Assembly: GCF_027789125.1 (NCBI RefSeq)
Contig: NZ_JAQFVF010000043.1
Location: 18,776 to 82,775, forward strand
DNA from: Paenibacillus aestuarii
Lineage (GTDB): Bacteria; Bacillota; Bacilli; Paenibacillales; NBRC-103111
Direction: 5' to 3'
DNA: 64,000 nt
The position numbers were made by a program, and so were the translations under genes. Positions 54,851 through 63,439 of the stretch are shown here, piece by piece (the first letter of the stretch is position 1; every line of letters starts with the position of its first letter). Under the pieces are notes generated by a model. That model did not search any database. It saw only the letters and a program-made list of their open reading frames with translations, and was not told where the DNA came from.

Positions 54851-56548
54851 ATGATTGAAATCCCCGGTTATCAGATTCATCAGGTGATATTGGAAGAACC
54901 ATCAATTATCGTTTGCTATGCGACATCGGAGGCGTTGTCCAGAGCTGTTTTGGTCAAAATTGCAAAAGAAGGGCCGCGCATGATCCTGGAAAATGCGAAG
55001 CTCATGAACGAATATGAAATGACATCCAACCTGCGAATGGATGGCGTGCTTCAGCCGCATGCCTTATTAAGGCAGGGCAATAGCTTAATTCTTGTTAGCG
55101 AATGGTTGGAAGGGCTGACGCTGCGGCATTTTGCGCAATCTGCGGAAATGTCCATCCCGCTTTTTTTGCAGCTGGCCATTCGCATTACCGGCGTACTGGA
55201 GCAATTGCATCACAGAAATATCCTGCATATGAACGTAAGACCGGACACGATTGTCGTCGTCCCGTCTTCGCTGCGCATTTGTTTCACTGGCATGGGGCAT
55301 TCCATTTATGACATTCCAGGCCAGCCGCAGGCAAGAAATATGCCGCTGTTCGAGAGCGGCCCCGCTTATATGGCGCCGGAACGAACGGGGCCGCTAAACA
55401 GGCCCGTTGAGGGAAGCTCAGACTTATATTCACTGGGCATTACGTTCTATGAGGTTTTGGCGAAGCGACTGCCCTTCACTGCAGCAGATCCGCTGGCTTG
55501 GGGGCATGCCCATATCGCCCTTAGTCCCGTGCCTCTATCCACCTACGTGCCGTCCGTTCCTGGTATGATCGAGGCGATCATCAGTCGTCTTCTGGAGAAG
55601 ACGGTAGAGCGAAGGTATCTGAGCGCATCCGGCTTAAAAGCGGATCTGGAGCATTGCCTGCAGCTCTGGGAGCAGCACGGGCAGATCGAACCGTTTGAGC
55701 TTGGACGATTGGACATGCGGAAGTCCAGTTTGCTAGATCTTCAGCCTAGTGAAGATTATCGTCTGCTCAAGGTAGAGGAGAGCGCCATCGATGCGAAAGT
55801 GGATCAAGCGGGGTATGCGCGTATGCTTGAGCTTGCGGCGATCGTGCGGGCATCGGAGGCTTTTGCCGGGGAAAAGAATGGTTTTCATTTGGCAGAACAA
55901 TTAATGAAAATTATGCTGGAGGCTGCTGGCGCGCAAAAAGGATTCTATATATCCGCTCAAGCCGATGCGCTTTTCGTCGTTCAACCGCAAGCGGCATCTC
56001 CGCTGAACTTGATGCCGCTATCTGAATTTGCCGAAGCTTGCAGCAGCTTCATCCGGGAAACTGCGGCCCGCCAGGTGCCGATCATCATTGAAGATGCGGC
56101 GCTTCATGGAGCTTTCGTCGATGATCCGTATGTGATCCGCTATAAGCCCAAGTCGGTTCTGGGGCTCCCTATTTTTGCACAGGGCGCGTTGAGCGGTGTG
56201 ATTTATCTCGAAAATAACCTAGTTGCCGGCGTGTTCACGCCAGATCGTTTATCTGTGCTTCATGTGTTGGCTACACAAATGCAAATTATTTATCAATCGC
56301 TCATGATGGCGGGCAGCGATAAGATTAAGCTGCTGGGCAGGGAGGCTGACCATGGTTTGACGGCCCGCGAAATCGAAGTACTGCAGGAGATGGCTGCCGG
56401 GTTGTCCAATAAAGAGATCGCAGTGCAATTGAAATTGTCCAGTGAGACGGTCAAAGTGCATGTCCGCAACATCTATGACAAGCTGGATGTGAATAATAGA
56501 GTGCGCGCTGTAGCGCTTGCAGCCCAATTAAATTTGCTGGATCTGTGA
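54851..56548 (+). CDS. Pseudokinase-GAF-LuxR regulator, truncated relative of HstK-type sensor kinases
   Basis: A 565-residue protein. Residues 1-280 are a Ser/Thr kinase-like domain: Lys36 in VLVKI, MAPERTG near 174 and SDLYSLGITFYEVL. The catalytic loop reads HMNVRPDT (126-133), so the HRD Asp is Asn and the later Asn is Thr; FTGMG (145-149) replaces DFG. It is probably a pseudokinase. Residues about 345-495 are a GAF domain (AGAQKGFYI, PKSVLGLPIF, GVIYLENN). A LuxR helix-turn-helix ends it (LTAREIEVLQEMAAGLSNKE). The kinase and GAF match large HstK-type kinases, but their AAA/TPR middle and histidine kinase are missing. AGGAG lies 6 bases before the ATG. Confidence 0.9.
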   Translation: MIEIPGYQIHQVILEEPSIIVCYATSEALSRAVLVKIAKEGPRMILENAKLMNEYEMTSNLRMDGVLQPHALLRQGNSLILVSEWLEGLTLRHFAQSAEMSIPLFLQLAIRITGVLEQLHHRNILHMNVRPDTIVVVPSSLRICFTGMGHSIYDIPGQPQARNMPLFESGPAYMAPERTGPLNRPVEGSSDLYSLGITFYEVLAKRLPFTAADPLAWGHAHIALSPVPLSTYVPSVPGMIEAIISRLLEKTVERRYLSASGLKADLEHCLQLWEQHGQIEPFELGRLDMRKSSLLDLQPSEDYRLLKVEESAIDAKVDQAGYARMLELAAIVRASEAFAGEKNGFHLAEQLMKIMLEAAGAQKGFYISAQADALFVVQPQAASPLNLMPLSEFAEACSSFIRETAARQVPIIIEDAALHGAFVDDPYVIRYKPKSVLGLPIFAQGALSGVIYLENNLVAGVFTPDRLSVLHVLATQMQIIYQSLMMAGSDKIKLLGREADHGLTAREIEVLQEMAAGLSNKEIAVQLKLSSETVKVHVRNIYDKLDVNNRVRAVALAAQLNLLDL

Positions 56549-56580
56549 GACTAGAGAACCCTTAATATGTATGTAATTGA

Positions 56581-56602
56581 ACGCCTTGTAAGGCGTTTTT
56601 TT
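56581..56602 (+). terminator. Terminator after the pseudokinase-GAF-LuxR gene
   Basis: ACGCCTT-GT-AAGGCGT followed by Ts to 56602. Confidence 0.9.
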
Positions 56603-56630
56603 GTTATAGCCAAGATAGAATGTAGGGGCA

Positions 56631-56731
56631 TTAGACATTATGTCTAAAAATTTATCGAAATTATAGACAACTTGTGAACTTTGATATAGTATTATTGACA
56701 ATCGGTTAAATGATTTAACACTTGGTTAAAT
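56631..56731 (+). promoter_or_regulatory. Palindromic operator candidates upstream of livJ
   Basis: TTAGACATTATGTCTAA (56631-56647) and GTTAAATGATTTAAC (56705-56719) are perfect odd-centred palindromes. A half-site GGTTAAAT repeats at 56724-56731. They lie 137-237 bp before livJ in AT-rich DNA and may bind a regulator of the liv operon. Confidence 0.45.
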
Positions 56732-56867
56732 ATTTCGAAACAATTCGTTAATAATTTGCAACATTCAAACATGTCATTATTCCAGCGGGCATGCCGGGCA
56801 AGTTGAACTCTGTTTATGTATCCTTTTTACATAATATAAAAATACTAAATGACAATGGGGGAACAAC

Positions 56868-58055
56868 ATGAAGAAGAGTATCTTGGGGAAAGTTTCGTAT
56901 ACGGTTATGGGCGCATCATTGTTGGCAGGATTACTGACAGGTTGCGGTGCTGCAGGAAGCGGGTCCGGCAGTTCAGGCGATGTTATCAAAATTGGAGCTA
57001 ACTTGGAGCTTTCAGGAGCTGTTGCTTCTTACGGACAATCCATTGCCCAAGGCATCGAGCTCGGCGCCGAAGAGATTAACAAGAATGGCGGCATCAACGG
57101 CAAGAAAATCGAAATTATTAAAGCTGACAACAAGTCCGACGCAGCGGAAGCGACGAATGCAGCGATCAAATTGACGAGCCAAGATAAAGTGGCGGCGATC
57201 ATTGGCGCAGCGACTAGCGGTGACACGGTTGCTCAAGTGCAAATTGCAACAGACAACAAAACAGTATTGCTGACACCTTCAGGCACAAGCCCGAACGTAA
57301 CGGTTGGCACAAGCGGCAAAGTGAATGACTTTATTTTCCGCACATGCTTTATCGATCCTTTCCAAGGAAACGTGGCAGCTAACTTTGCAGCTAAAAACTT
57401 GAATGTGAAGAAGGCAGCCATCTTCGCCGATAGCGCCAGCGATTACGCAAAAGGTCTTGCTGCATCCTTCAAAGATACGTTCACCAAAAACGGCGGCTCT
57501 GTCGTTGCGCAAGAGTCTTATGTAGCAAAAGATACAGATTTCCGCGCAACGTTGACACGTATTAAAGCGGCTAATCCAGAGTTCGTCTTTATTCCTGGCT
57601 ATTATGAAGAAGTTGGCTTGATCATCAAACAAGCGCGTGAAATGGGTATTACGGTTCCATTCATGGGTGGCGACGGTTGGGATTCCCCGAAACTGGTTGA
57701 ACTCGCGGGCGCAGCAGCTTTGAACAACACATTTATCACGAACCACTATTCTTCTGAAGATCCGGACAAAACGATCCAAAACTTCGTATCCGCGTTCAAA
57801 GCGAAATATGAGAACAAATCTCCAGACGCCTTCAACGCGCTTGGTTACGACTCTATTTACCTGATTGCAGACGGTATCAAACGTGCAGGTTCGACAGATG
57901 GCGCGAAAATCAAAGATGCAATGGCACAAACGAAAGATTTGTCCCTTGTATCCGGTAAAATTACATTTGACGCTCAGCACAATCCGATCAAAACAGCAAC
58001 TGTTTTGAAGTATAAAGATGGTAAACAGCAGTTCGAAACGAAAGTGAATCCATAA
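56868..58055 (+). CDS. livJ: Branched-chain amino acid ABC transporter substrate-binding lipoprotein
   Basis: A 395-residue lipoprotein. The signal peptide ends in LLTGCGAAG with the lipidated Cys near 26. The periplasmic-binding type I fold follows: IKIGANLELSGAVASYGQS, NGGINGKKIEIIKADNK, FRTCFIDPFQGNVAANFAA. It captures leucine, isoleucine, valine or similar ligands outside the membrane. RBS GGGGGAA precedes the ATG. It is first in livJHMGF, separated from livH by a hairpin. Confidence 0.94.
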   Translation: MKKSILGKVSYTVMGASLLAGLLTGCGAAGSGSGSSGDVIKIGANLELSGAVASYGQSIAQGIELGAEEINKNGGINGKKIEIIKADNKSDAAEATNAAIKLTSQDKVAAIIGAATSGDTVAQVQIATDNKTVLLTPSGTSPNVTVGTSGKVNDFIFRTCFIDPFQGNVAANFAAKNLNVKKAAIFADSASDYAKGLAASFKDTFTKNGGSVVAQESYVAKDTDFRATLTRIKAANPEFVFIPGYYEEVGLIIKQAREMGITVPFMGGDGWDSPKLVELAGAAALNNTFITNHYSSEDPDKTIQNFVSAFKAKYENKSPDAFNALGYDSIYLIADGIKRAGSTDGAKIKDAMAQTKDLSLVSGKITFDAQHNPIKTATVLKYKDGKQQFETKVNP

Positions 58056-58070
58056 TTGCGTTTAGGCCTG

Positions 58071-58101
58071 GGTGGGGGAATCTCCCCCACCTGTTTTATT
58101 T
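58071..58101 (+). terminator. Intercistronic hairpin between livJ and livH (partial terminator)
   Basis: GGTGGGGGA and TCCCCCACC with a 3-base loop followed by TGTTTTATTTT. It would let the binding protein be made in excess over the membrane parts. Confidence 0.8.
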
Positions 58102-58121
58102 TCAGAAGGGGATTGAAAACT

Positions 58122-58997
58122 ATGGATTGGATACAGCAGATTATTAACGGAATCTCACTGGGCAGTATCTATGCGCTCATCGCACTAGGCTATACGATGG
58201 TCTACGGCATTATTCGTCTCATCAACTTTGCGCATGGCGATGTGTTCATGGTCGGTGCGTTCATCGGCTTCTACGCGATCAAGTACGCAGGCCTGGGCTT
58301 CTTCCCTGCGCTCATTATCGCAATGGTGATCTGCGCGCTGCTCGGGGTCGTGATCGAGAGGATCGCTTACAAGCGGCTGCGCAATGCCAGCCGGATTGCG
58401 GCATTGATTACAGCAATCGGGGTTTCCTTATTGATTGAATACGGAACTATCTACCTTCGCGGTGCTCAACCGGAAGCGTTCCCGCAAGTGCTGCCGAGCG
58501 AAAGCTTTCATTTCCTTGGCGCAACCATCAGCAGCACGTCCCTCTTCATTCTTTGCGTCTCCGTGGTATTAATGATCATCCTGCAGTTCATCGTTCGCCG
58601 CACCAAAATCGGTAAAGCAATGAGAGCAGTCTCCCACGATGCGGAAGCTGCGCGCTTGATGGGGATTAACGTAGACCGCACGATCTCTGCAACTTTTGCC
58701 ATTGGTTCTGCGCTGGCTGGTGCAGCGGGCGTGATTTTCGGTATCTACTATACGAAGATTGAACCGCTTATGGGTGTTATTCCCGGCTTAAAAGCATTCG
58801 TCGCTGCCGTGCTTGGCGGTATCGGCATTATCCCAGGCGCTGCAATCGGCGGCTTCGTGCTCGGGCTGGTCGAGACTTTGGTCAGTGCGCTGGGCTACTC
58901 CAACTGGCGGGATGCAGCAGCGTTCATCATTTTGATTTTGATTCTCATCTTCAAGCCGTCAGGCATCTTGGGTAAAAATACCCGTGAGAAAGTGTAG
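58122..58997 (+). CDS. livH: Branched-chain amino acid ABC transporter permease
   Basis: A 291-residue permease with about eight membrane segments: NGISLGSIYALIALGYTMVYG at the start, RLINFAHGDVFMVGA, the cytoplasmic coupling region MRAVSHDAEAARLMGIN, and LGGIGIIPGAAIGG near 235. The frame opens at 58056, but that part covers the intercistronic hairpin. ATG 58122 lies 9 bases after AGAAGGGGA. Confidence 0.95.
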   Translation: MDWIQQIINGISLGSIYALIALGYTMVYGIIRLINFAHGDVFMVGAFIGFYAIKYAGLGFFPALIIAMVICALLGVVIERIAYKRLRNASRIAALITAIGVSLLIEYGTIYLRGAQPEAFPQVLPSESFHFLGATISSTSLFILCVSVVLMIILQFIVRRTKIGKAMRAVSHDAEAARLMGINVDRTISATFAIGSALAGAAGVIFGIYYTKIEPLMGVIPGLKAFVAAVLGGIGIIPGAAIGGFVLGLVETLVSALGYSNWRDAAAFIILILILIFKPSGILGKNTREKV

Positions 58998-59010
58998 GTG
59001 ACGGACGAGA

Positions 59011-59958
59011 ATGAAAAAATCTAAAGGATTCTGGTTGTTTCTCGTTGTATCTATTGTCGTGTATGGCCTTGTTCAGCTGCTGATCAGCACAGGTGTGTTA
59101 AATCCATTTTATTCCAATACGTTGATTTATATCGTCATTAATATTATTTTGGCCGTAAGCTTACACCTGGTCATCGGGATTACGGGGCAATTCTCCATCG
59201 GTCATGCAGGATTTCTCGCTGTGGGCGCTTATATGGCGGCCATTTGCACAAAGCTTCACGTTCCTTTCCCATTGGCGTTAGTGGTCGGTGGTGTCGTGGC
59301 TGCGCTCATGGGCCTCATCGTCGGTATCCCGAGCTTGCGATTAAAAGGTGACTACCTGGCGATCGCTACGCTCGGTTTTGGAGAAATTATCCGCATTGTG
59401 TTCGTAAATATCGAATATGTCGGCGGTGCAGCAGGGATGCAGGTTTCCCACTTAACCAATTGGACGTATGCATTCGTCTGTTTGTTCATTACATTGCTGG
59501 TCATCATGAACTTTACGAATTCCACACATGGCCGTGCTTGTATCGCGATCCGGGAAAATGAAATTGCTGCGGATGCGATGGGCATCAATACGACGTATTA
59601 CAAAGTTGTCGCATTTGCGATCGGCGCCTTTTTTGCCGGTATTGCCGGCGGGTTATATTCGCACAATTTTTACATCATTCAGCCGACGAACTTTGGCTTC
59701 TTGAAGTCGTTTGATATTTTGATTTTCGTTGTGCTCGGCGGTTTGGGAAGCTTGTCCGGCGCTGTGCTGGCGGCGATTCTCATGACCATCGTCTCCACTT
59801 TCCTGCAGAGTTATCCGGAAACGCGCATGGTCATCTATAGTATCGTATTGATTGTGGTCATGCTGTATCGTCCGACAGGTTTGATGGGAACCAAAGAGAT
59901 CACGTCATACTTCGGTAAATGGTCGCTAGGCAAAGGAGGACGTCTGCATGGCAAGTAA
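59011..59958 (+). CDS. livM: Branched-chain amino acid ABC transporter permease
   Basis: A 315-residue second permease with about nine membrane segments, GITGQFSIGHAGFLAVGAYM near 55, the coupling loop AIRENEIAADAMGINT, and VLGGLGSLSGAVLAA. It starts 13 bp after livH and overlaps livG by 11 bp. Confidence 0.95.
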   Translation: MKKSKGFWLFLVVSIVVYGLVQLLISTGVLNPFYSNTLIYIVINIILAVSLHLVIGITGQFSIGHAGFLAVGAYMAAICTKLHVPFPLALVVGGVVAALMGLIVGIPSLRLKGDYLAIATLGFGEIIRIVFVNIEYVGGAAGMQVSHLTNWTYAFVCLFITLLVIMNFTNSTHGRACIAIRENEIAADAMGINTTYYKVVAFAIGAFFAGIAGGLYSHNFYIIQPTNFGFLKSFDILIFVVLGGLGSLSGAVLAAILMTIVSTFLQSYPETRMVIYSIVLIVVMLYRPTGLMGTKEITSYFGKWSLGKGGRLHGK

Positions 59959-60736
59959 ACCTTTGCTGCAAGTGAAAGACGCCGGCATTCAATTTGGCGG
60001 TTTAAAAGCGGTATCCGGCTTTAATATGGAAATTCACCAAGGAGAGCTGATAGGACTGATCGGTCCTAACGGTGCGGGGAAAACAACGAGTTTTAACCTG
60101 CTCACGGGTGTCTATGTGCCGACAGAAGGCGATATTTTGTTTGACGGCAAGCGCCTGAACGGTCTTGCGCCCTATCAGATTACGCGCAGCGGAATCAGCC
60201 GAACGTTCCAGAACATTCGACTGTTTAATGAGCTGTCCGTGCTTGATAACGTGAAGGTCGCGTATCATTCTTTGTCCAAGCATTCGATGATGAGTTCGAT
60301 CCTGCGTTTGTCCGGGCATTTTGCCGGCGAGCGGGAGATTGAAGAGAAAGCTTTGCAATTTCTGCGAATTTTCCAATTGGAAGGCTATAAAGATGAAATT
60401 GCCAAAAATTTGCCATACGGCCAGCAGAGGCGGTTGGAAATCGCTCGTGCTCTCGCCGCGGGTCCGAAGCTGCTGCTTCTGGATGAGCCGGCAGCGGGGA
60501 TGAACCCGCAAGAGACGCACCAGTTGATGGAGCTCATTGCCTTCATCCGCAAGGAATTCCAGCTTACCGTTCTGCTGATTGAACACGATATGAAGTTAGT
60601 GATGGGGATCTGTGAACGGATTTATGTGCTCGATCATGGGCAGCTTATTGCGCACGGAACGCCTGATGAAATCCGTAACCATCCGAAGGTCATTGAGGCC
60701 TACTTAGGCGAGGAGGTGAAGAGCGGCGATGCTTAA
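59948..60736 (+). CDS. livG: Branched-chain amino acid ABC transporter ATPase
   Basis: A 262-residue ATPase: Walker A GPNGAGKTT, signature LPYGQQRRLEIARAL, Walker B LLLLDEPAAGMNP. The LivG-type tail HPKVIEAYLGEEV follows. RBS AAAGGAGG. It overlaps both neighbours, which indicates coupled translation. Confidence 0.96.
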   Translation: MASKPLLQVKDAGIQFGGLKAVSGFNMEIHQGELIGLIGPNGAGKTTSFNLLTGVYVPTEGDILFDGKRLNGLAPYQITRSGISRTFQNIRLFNELSVLDNVKVAYHSLSKHSMMSSILRLSGHFAGEREIEEKALQFLRIFQLEGYKDEIAKNLPYGQQRRLEIARALAAGPKLLLLDEPAAGMNPQETHQLMELIAFIRKEFQLTVLLIEHDMKLVMGICERIYVLDHGQLIAHGTPDEIRNHPKVIEAYLGEEVKSGDA

Positions 60737-61436
60737 AGTGGATGAAATTAATGTGTATTACGGAAATATACAAGCCCTGAAGGGTGTCTCGCTCGAAGTC
60801 AATCAGGGCGAGATTGTGACCTTAATCGGCGCCAACGGTGCGGGCAAAAGCACGCTGCTGAAATCGTTGTCCGGTCTCCTGAAGCCGAAGCAAGGCGATA
60901 TCCAGTACCTGGGCGGATCGATTGCCGGCAAACCGGCGCAAGAGATTGTGAAGGCGGGAATCTCCCACGTGCCCGAAGGACGTCGTGTCTTCGCCAACAT
61001 GTCCGTTGAAGAAAACCTGGAGCTGGGCGCTTACTTGCGCACTGCCAAACGTGAAATTCGCGAGGATATCGAGAATGTCTATCGTTTGTTTCCGCGGTTG
61101 CTAGAGCGGCGCAAACAGCTGTCAGGCACATTGTCCGGCGGTGAACAGCAAATGCTGGCGATGGGCCGGGCTTTGATGGCGCGCCCGAAGCTGCTCTTGC
61201 TGGATGAGCCTTCCATGGGCCTCGCGCCATTGTTGGTGAAAACGATTTTTGAAATTATCGTCGAGATCAACCGCACGGGCACAACGGTATTGCTGGTTGA
61301 ACAAAATGCAAATATGGCGCTATCCATCGCTCATCGCGCTTACGTGATTGAGACCGGAAAAGTCGTCATCTCGGGAACAGCTGCAGAACTGCAGGCTAGT
61401 GACCAGGTGAAGGAAGCTTATCTCGGGGGCCATTAA
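60729..61436 (+). CDS. livF: Branched-chain amino acid ABC transporter ATPase
   Basis: A 235-residue ATPase: Walker A GANGAGKST, signature LSGGEQQMLAMGRAL, Walker B LLLLDEPSMGLAP. It starts inside the end of livG (8-bp overlap) with GAGGAGGTG upstream, and ends VKEAYLGGH as LivF proteins do. Confidence 0.96.
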   Translation: MLKVDEINVYYGNIQALKGVSLEVNQGEIVTLIGANGAGKSTLLKSLSGLLKPKQGDIQYLGGSIAGKPAQEIVKAGISHVPEGRRVFANMSVEENLELGAYLRTAKREIREDIENVYRLFPRLLERRKQLSGTLSGGEQQMLAMGRALMARPKLLLLDEPSMGLAPLLVKTIFEIIVEINRTGTTVLLVEQNANMALSIAHRAYVIETGKVVISGTAAELQASDQVKEAYLGGH

Positions 61437-61444
61437 ATAAGAAG

Positions 61445-61487
61445 GGACTGTTTCCAAGGTTTGAAGGACCTCGGGCAGTCTTTTTTT
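61445..61487 (+). terminator. Terminator of the liv operon
   Basis: GACTG and GCAGTC enclose an inner CCAAGGT/GGACCTCGG stem; seven Ts follow. Confidence 0.75.
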
Positions 61488-61611
61488 GCGTTGAAATGAA
61501 TATGGTTTATGCTGTTCGAATTACCAAATGAAGGATATGGTTTCATTCCTGTCGAAAAGTAGATGAATCAAAGGGAATGAATATGCAAAGTGCAAAAAGG
61601 AGTGGAAAGAC

Positions 61612-62667
61612 ATGCGAATCAACCAACAAGCGTTCTGTGTCAAAGATGTCAGTTATATCATTCGCTCGGCGGAGATCGAAGATGCGCAGGCTTTAGCCGC
61701 ATTGCGGCTGCAGCTCGATGGGGAGACCGACAATTTTGACCGTGAGCCTGGGGAAGCTTTCCTTGATGCTCAAGGATTCGAGCAATTGATTGAAGCGGAT
61801 TCCTTACATCCGAGCCATTTGCTGCTCGTTGCGGTCATGGACGATCGAATCGTTGGCTATTCGAGATGCCAAGGGAGTGAATTAAAGCGATTCGAGCACC
61901 AAGTCGAGTTTGGCGTCGGTGTGTTGAAAGCATGTTGGGGCTCGGGCATGGGGACAAATTTATTGAAGGCTTCTATAGCTTGGGCGGACGCAAACGGGAT
62001 CAAGAAAATGAGTTTAAAAGTGGTGGAAACGAACGTAAATGCTTTTCAGCTGTACCAGAAACTCGGTTTTGAAGTGGAAGGCCGGTTAAAATATGATCGA
62101 ATCCACGCTGACGGCAACTATTACAGCACCATCTTGATGGGCAGGTATCGGGATGAAGCGAGGCTAGCGCGCAAGGTTCAGGCGCAGACCGTATGGGTGC
62201 GGGAGGATGGATTTACCGTCCATATCGATAAAAGATTTTTGGATCTCGAGGTCATCTTTCAATTTCTAACCCAGGAATCCTATTGGGCGAAGGAGATCCA
62301 AAGAGAATTGGTTGAAGCGGCTGTTGAACATTCAACCCTTTGTTTTGGCATTTTCCATGGAGATCCGTCCAAGGGGCCAGCTGAGCAAGTTGGATTCGCC
62401 AGAGTCGTTTCGGACCTCGTCCGCTTCGCCTGGCTGGGGGATGTTTTTGTGCTTCCGCAGTACCGCGGGCTCGGCTTAAGCAAATGGTTGATGAGCATTA
62501 TCGTGAATCACCCTCAATTGAAAGGAACCAGCTTCAACTTAGGCACTAGAGACGCACATTCCTTGTATGCGCAGTATGGTTTCAAGCCTTTGACGCAAGT
62601 GGAGAACCGTATGTCTCGGGCGATGAATTGGCAGGACATTTATGAAGGCTATGGCTTGAAGGAGTAG
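61612..62667 (+). CDS. Tandem-GNAT acetyltransferase family protein
   Basis: A 351-residue fusion of two GNAT domains. The first (about 15-180) has the acetyl-CoA loop CWGSGMGTNLLKA and the closing NAFQLYQKLGFEVEGRLK, a RimI-like pattern. The second (about 190-345) has VFVLPQYRGLGLSKWLM and AHSLYAQYGFKPL. Both loops look usable. Substrate unknown. RBS AAAAGGAG. The HAD gene follows directly without a gap. Confidence 0.9.
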   Translation: MRINQQAFCVKDVSYIIRSAEIEDAQALAALRLQLDGETDNFDREPGEAFLDAQGFEQLIEADSLHPSHLLLVAVMDDRIVGYSRCQGSELKRFEHQVEFGVGVLKACWGSGMGTNLLKASIAWADANGIKKMSLKVVETNVNAFQLYQKLGFEVEGRLKYDRIHADGNYYSTILMGRYRDEARLARKVQAQTVWVREDGFTVHIDKRFLDLEVIFQFLTQESYWAKEIQRELVEAAVEHSTLCFGIFHGDPSKGPAEQVGFARVVSDLVRFAWLGDVFVLPQYRGLGLSKWLMSIIVNHPQLKGTSFNLGTRDAHSLYAQYGFKPLTQVENRMSRAMNWQDIYEGYGLKE

Positions 62668-63348
62668 GTGGGAGCGTTGTCGATCGAGGCGGTTCTCTTT
62701 GATTTGGATGGTACTTTATTAGATCGGGACACATCACTGGACGCGTTTGTGAGGGAGCAATACGAGCGTTATGCAGCTTTACAAGTTGTTGAAAAAGAAT
62801 CTTTCGTCAAACGATTTATCGAGCTGGACAATCATGGTCACGTTTGGAAGGATCAGGTGTATCAGCAGCTGATCCACGAATTTGCTATCCAGGACGTAGA
62901 CGGGTCGCAGTTGTTAGAAGATTACATTTGTAATTTCCAAAAGTATTGTATAGGCTATCCAAATGTAGTGGAGATGCTCACATGGTTAAAGGAACATCAT
63001 GTAAAAGTTGCGCTTGTTTCAAACGGTTTTGGACAATTTCAATATGATAATTTCACAGCGCTGCAGATCGAGCCATTTTTCGATAAGGTACTTATTTCGG
63101 AATGGGAAGGGATGCGCAAGCCTGCCCCGGCGATTTTCAATCGAGCTCTAGCTCAACTGGGAGTCACCGCTGAGAGAGCGGTCTTCGTAGGGGATCACCC
63201 TGATCATGATATCAGGGCCAGCCGAGGTGTGGGGATGACGGCGGTATGGAAGCGAAATGGTCGCGGCGATATGGTCGTGGAGGCTGATGCGGTAATTGAC
63301 GATCTGGCAGAATTAATTGACATGCTACGGCCCAACTTGTCTAAATGA
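62668..63348 (+). CDS. HAD-superfamily hydrolase
   Basis: A 226-residue phosphatase-like protein. Motif I is LFDLDGTLLDRD, motif II is ALVSNGFGQF, the motif III Lys is in RKPAPAIF, and motif IV is FVGDHPDHDI. The cap is C1-type helical. GTG 62668 is 3 bases after AAGGAG; TTG 62677 is an alternative start. It abuts the GNAT gene, so a two-gene operon is likely. Confidence 0.92.
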   Translation: MGALSIEAVLFDLDGTLLDRDTSLDAFVREQYERYAALQVVEKESFVKRFIELDNHGHVWKDQVYQQLIHEFAIQDVDGSQLLEDYICNFQKYCIGYPNVVEMLTWLKEHHVKVALVSNGFGQFQYDNFTALQIEPFFDKVLISEWEGMRKPAPAIFNRALAQLGVTAERAVFVGDHPDHDIRASRGVGMTAVWKRNGRGDMVVEADAVIDDLAELIDMLRPNLSK

Positions 63349-63350
63349 AC

Positions 63351-63397
63351 AAAAAATCAGCTGCCCGGGACTTGACGTCTCGGACAGCTGATTTTTT
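63351..63397. terminator. Terminator after the HAD gene
   Basis: AAAAAATCAGCTG and CAGCTGATTTTTT with an inner CCGGGA/TCTCGG stem; symmetric and able to act in both directions. Confidence 0.9.
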
Positions 63398-63439
63398 GTT
63401 TTCGGGTGGCGATAGCCAGGCGGGTTGCCCGTGGGAGGC

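Noticed and set aside
54381..54854. 157-codon frame across the intergenic hairpins
   Set aside because: It is a shifted frame of the DUF7002-like gene continued through two inverted repeats; no start signal.
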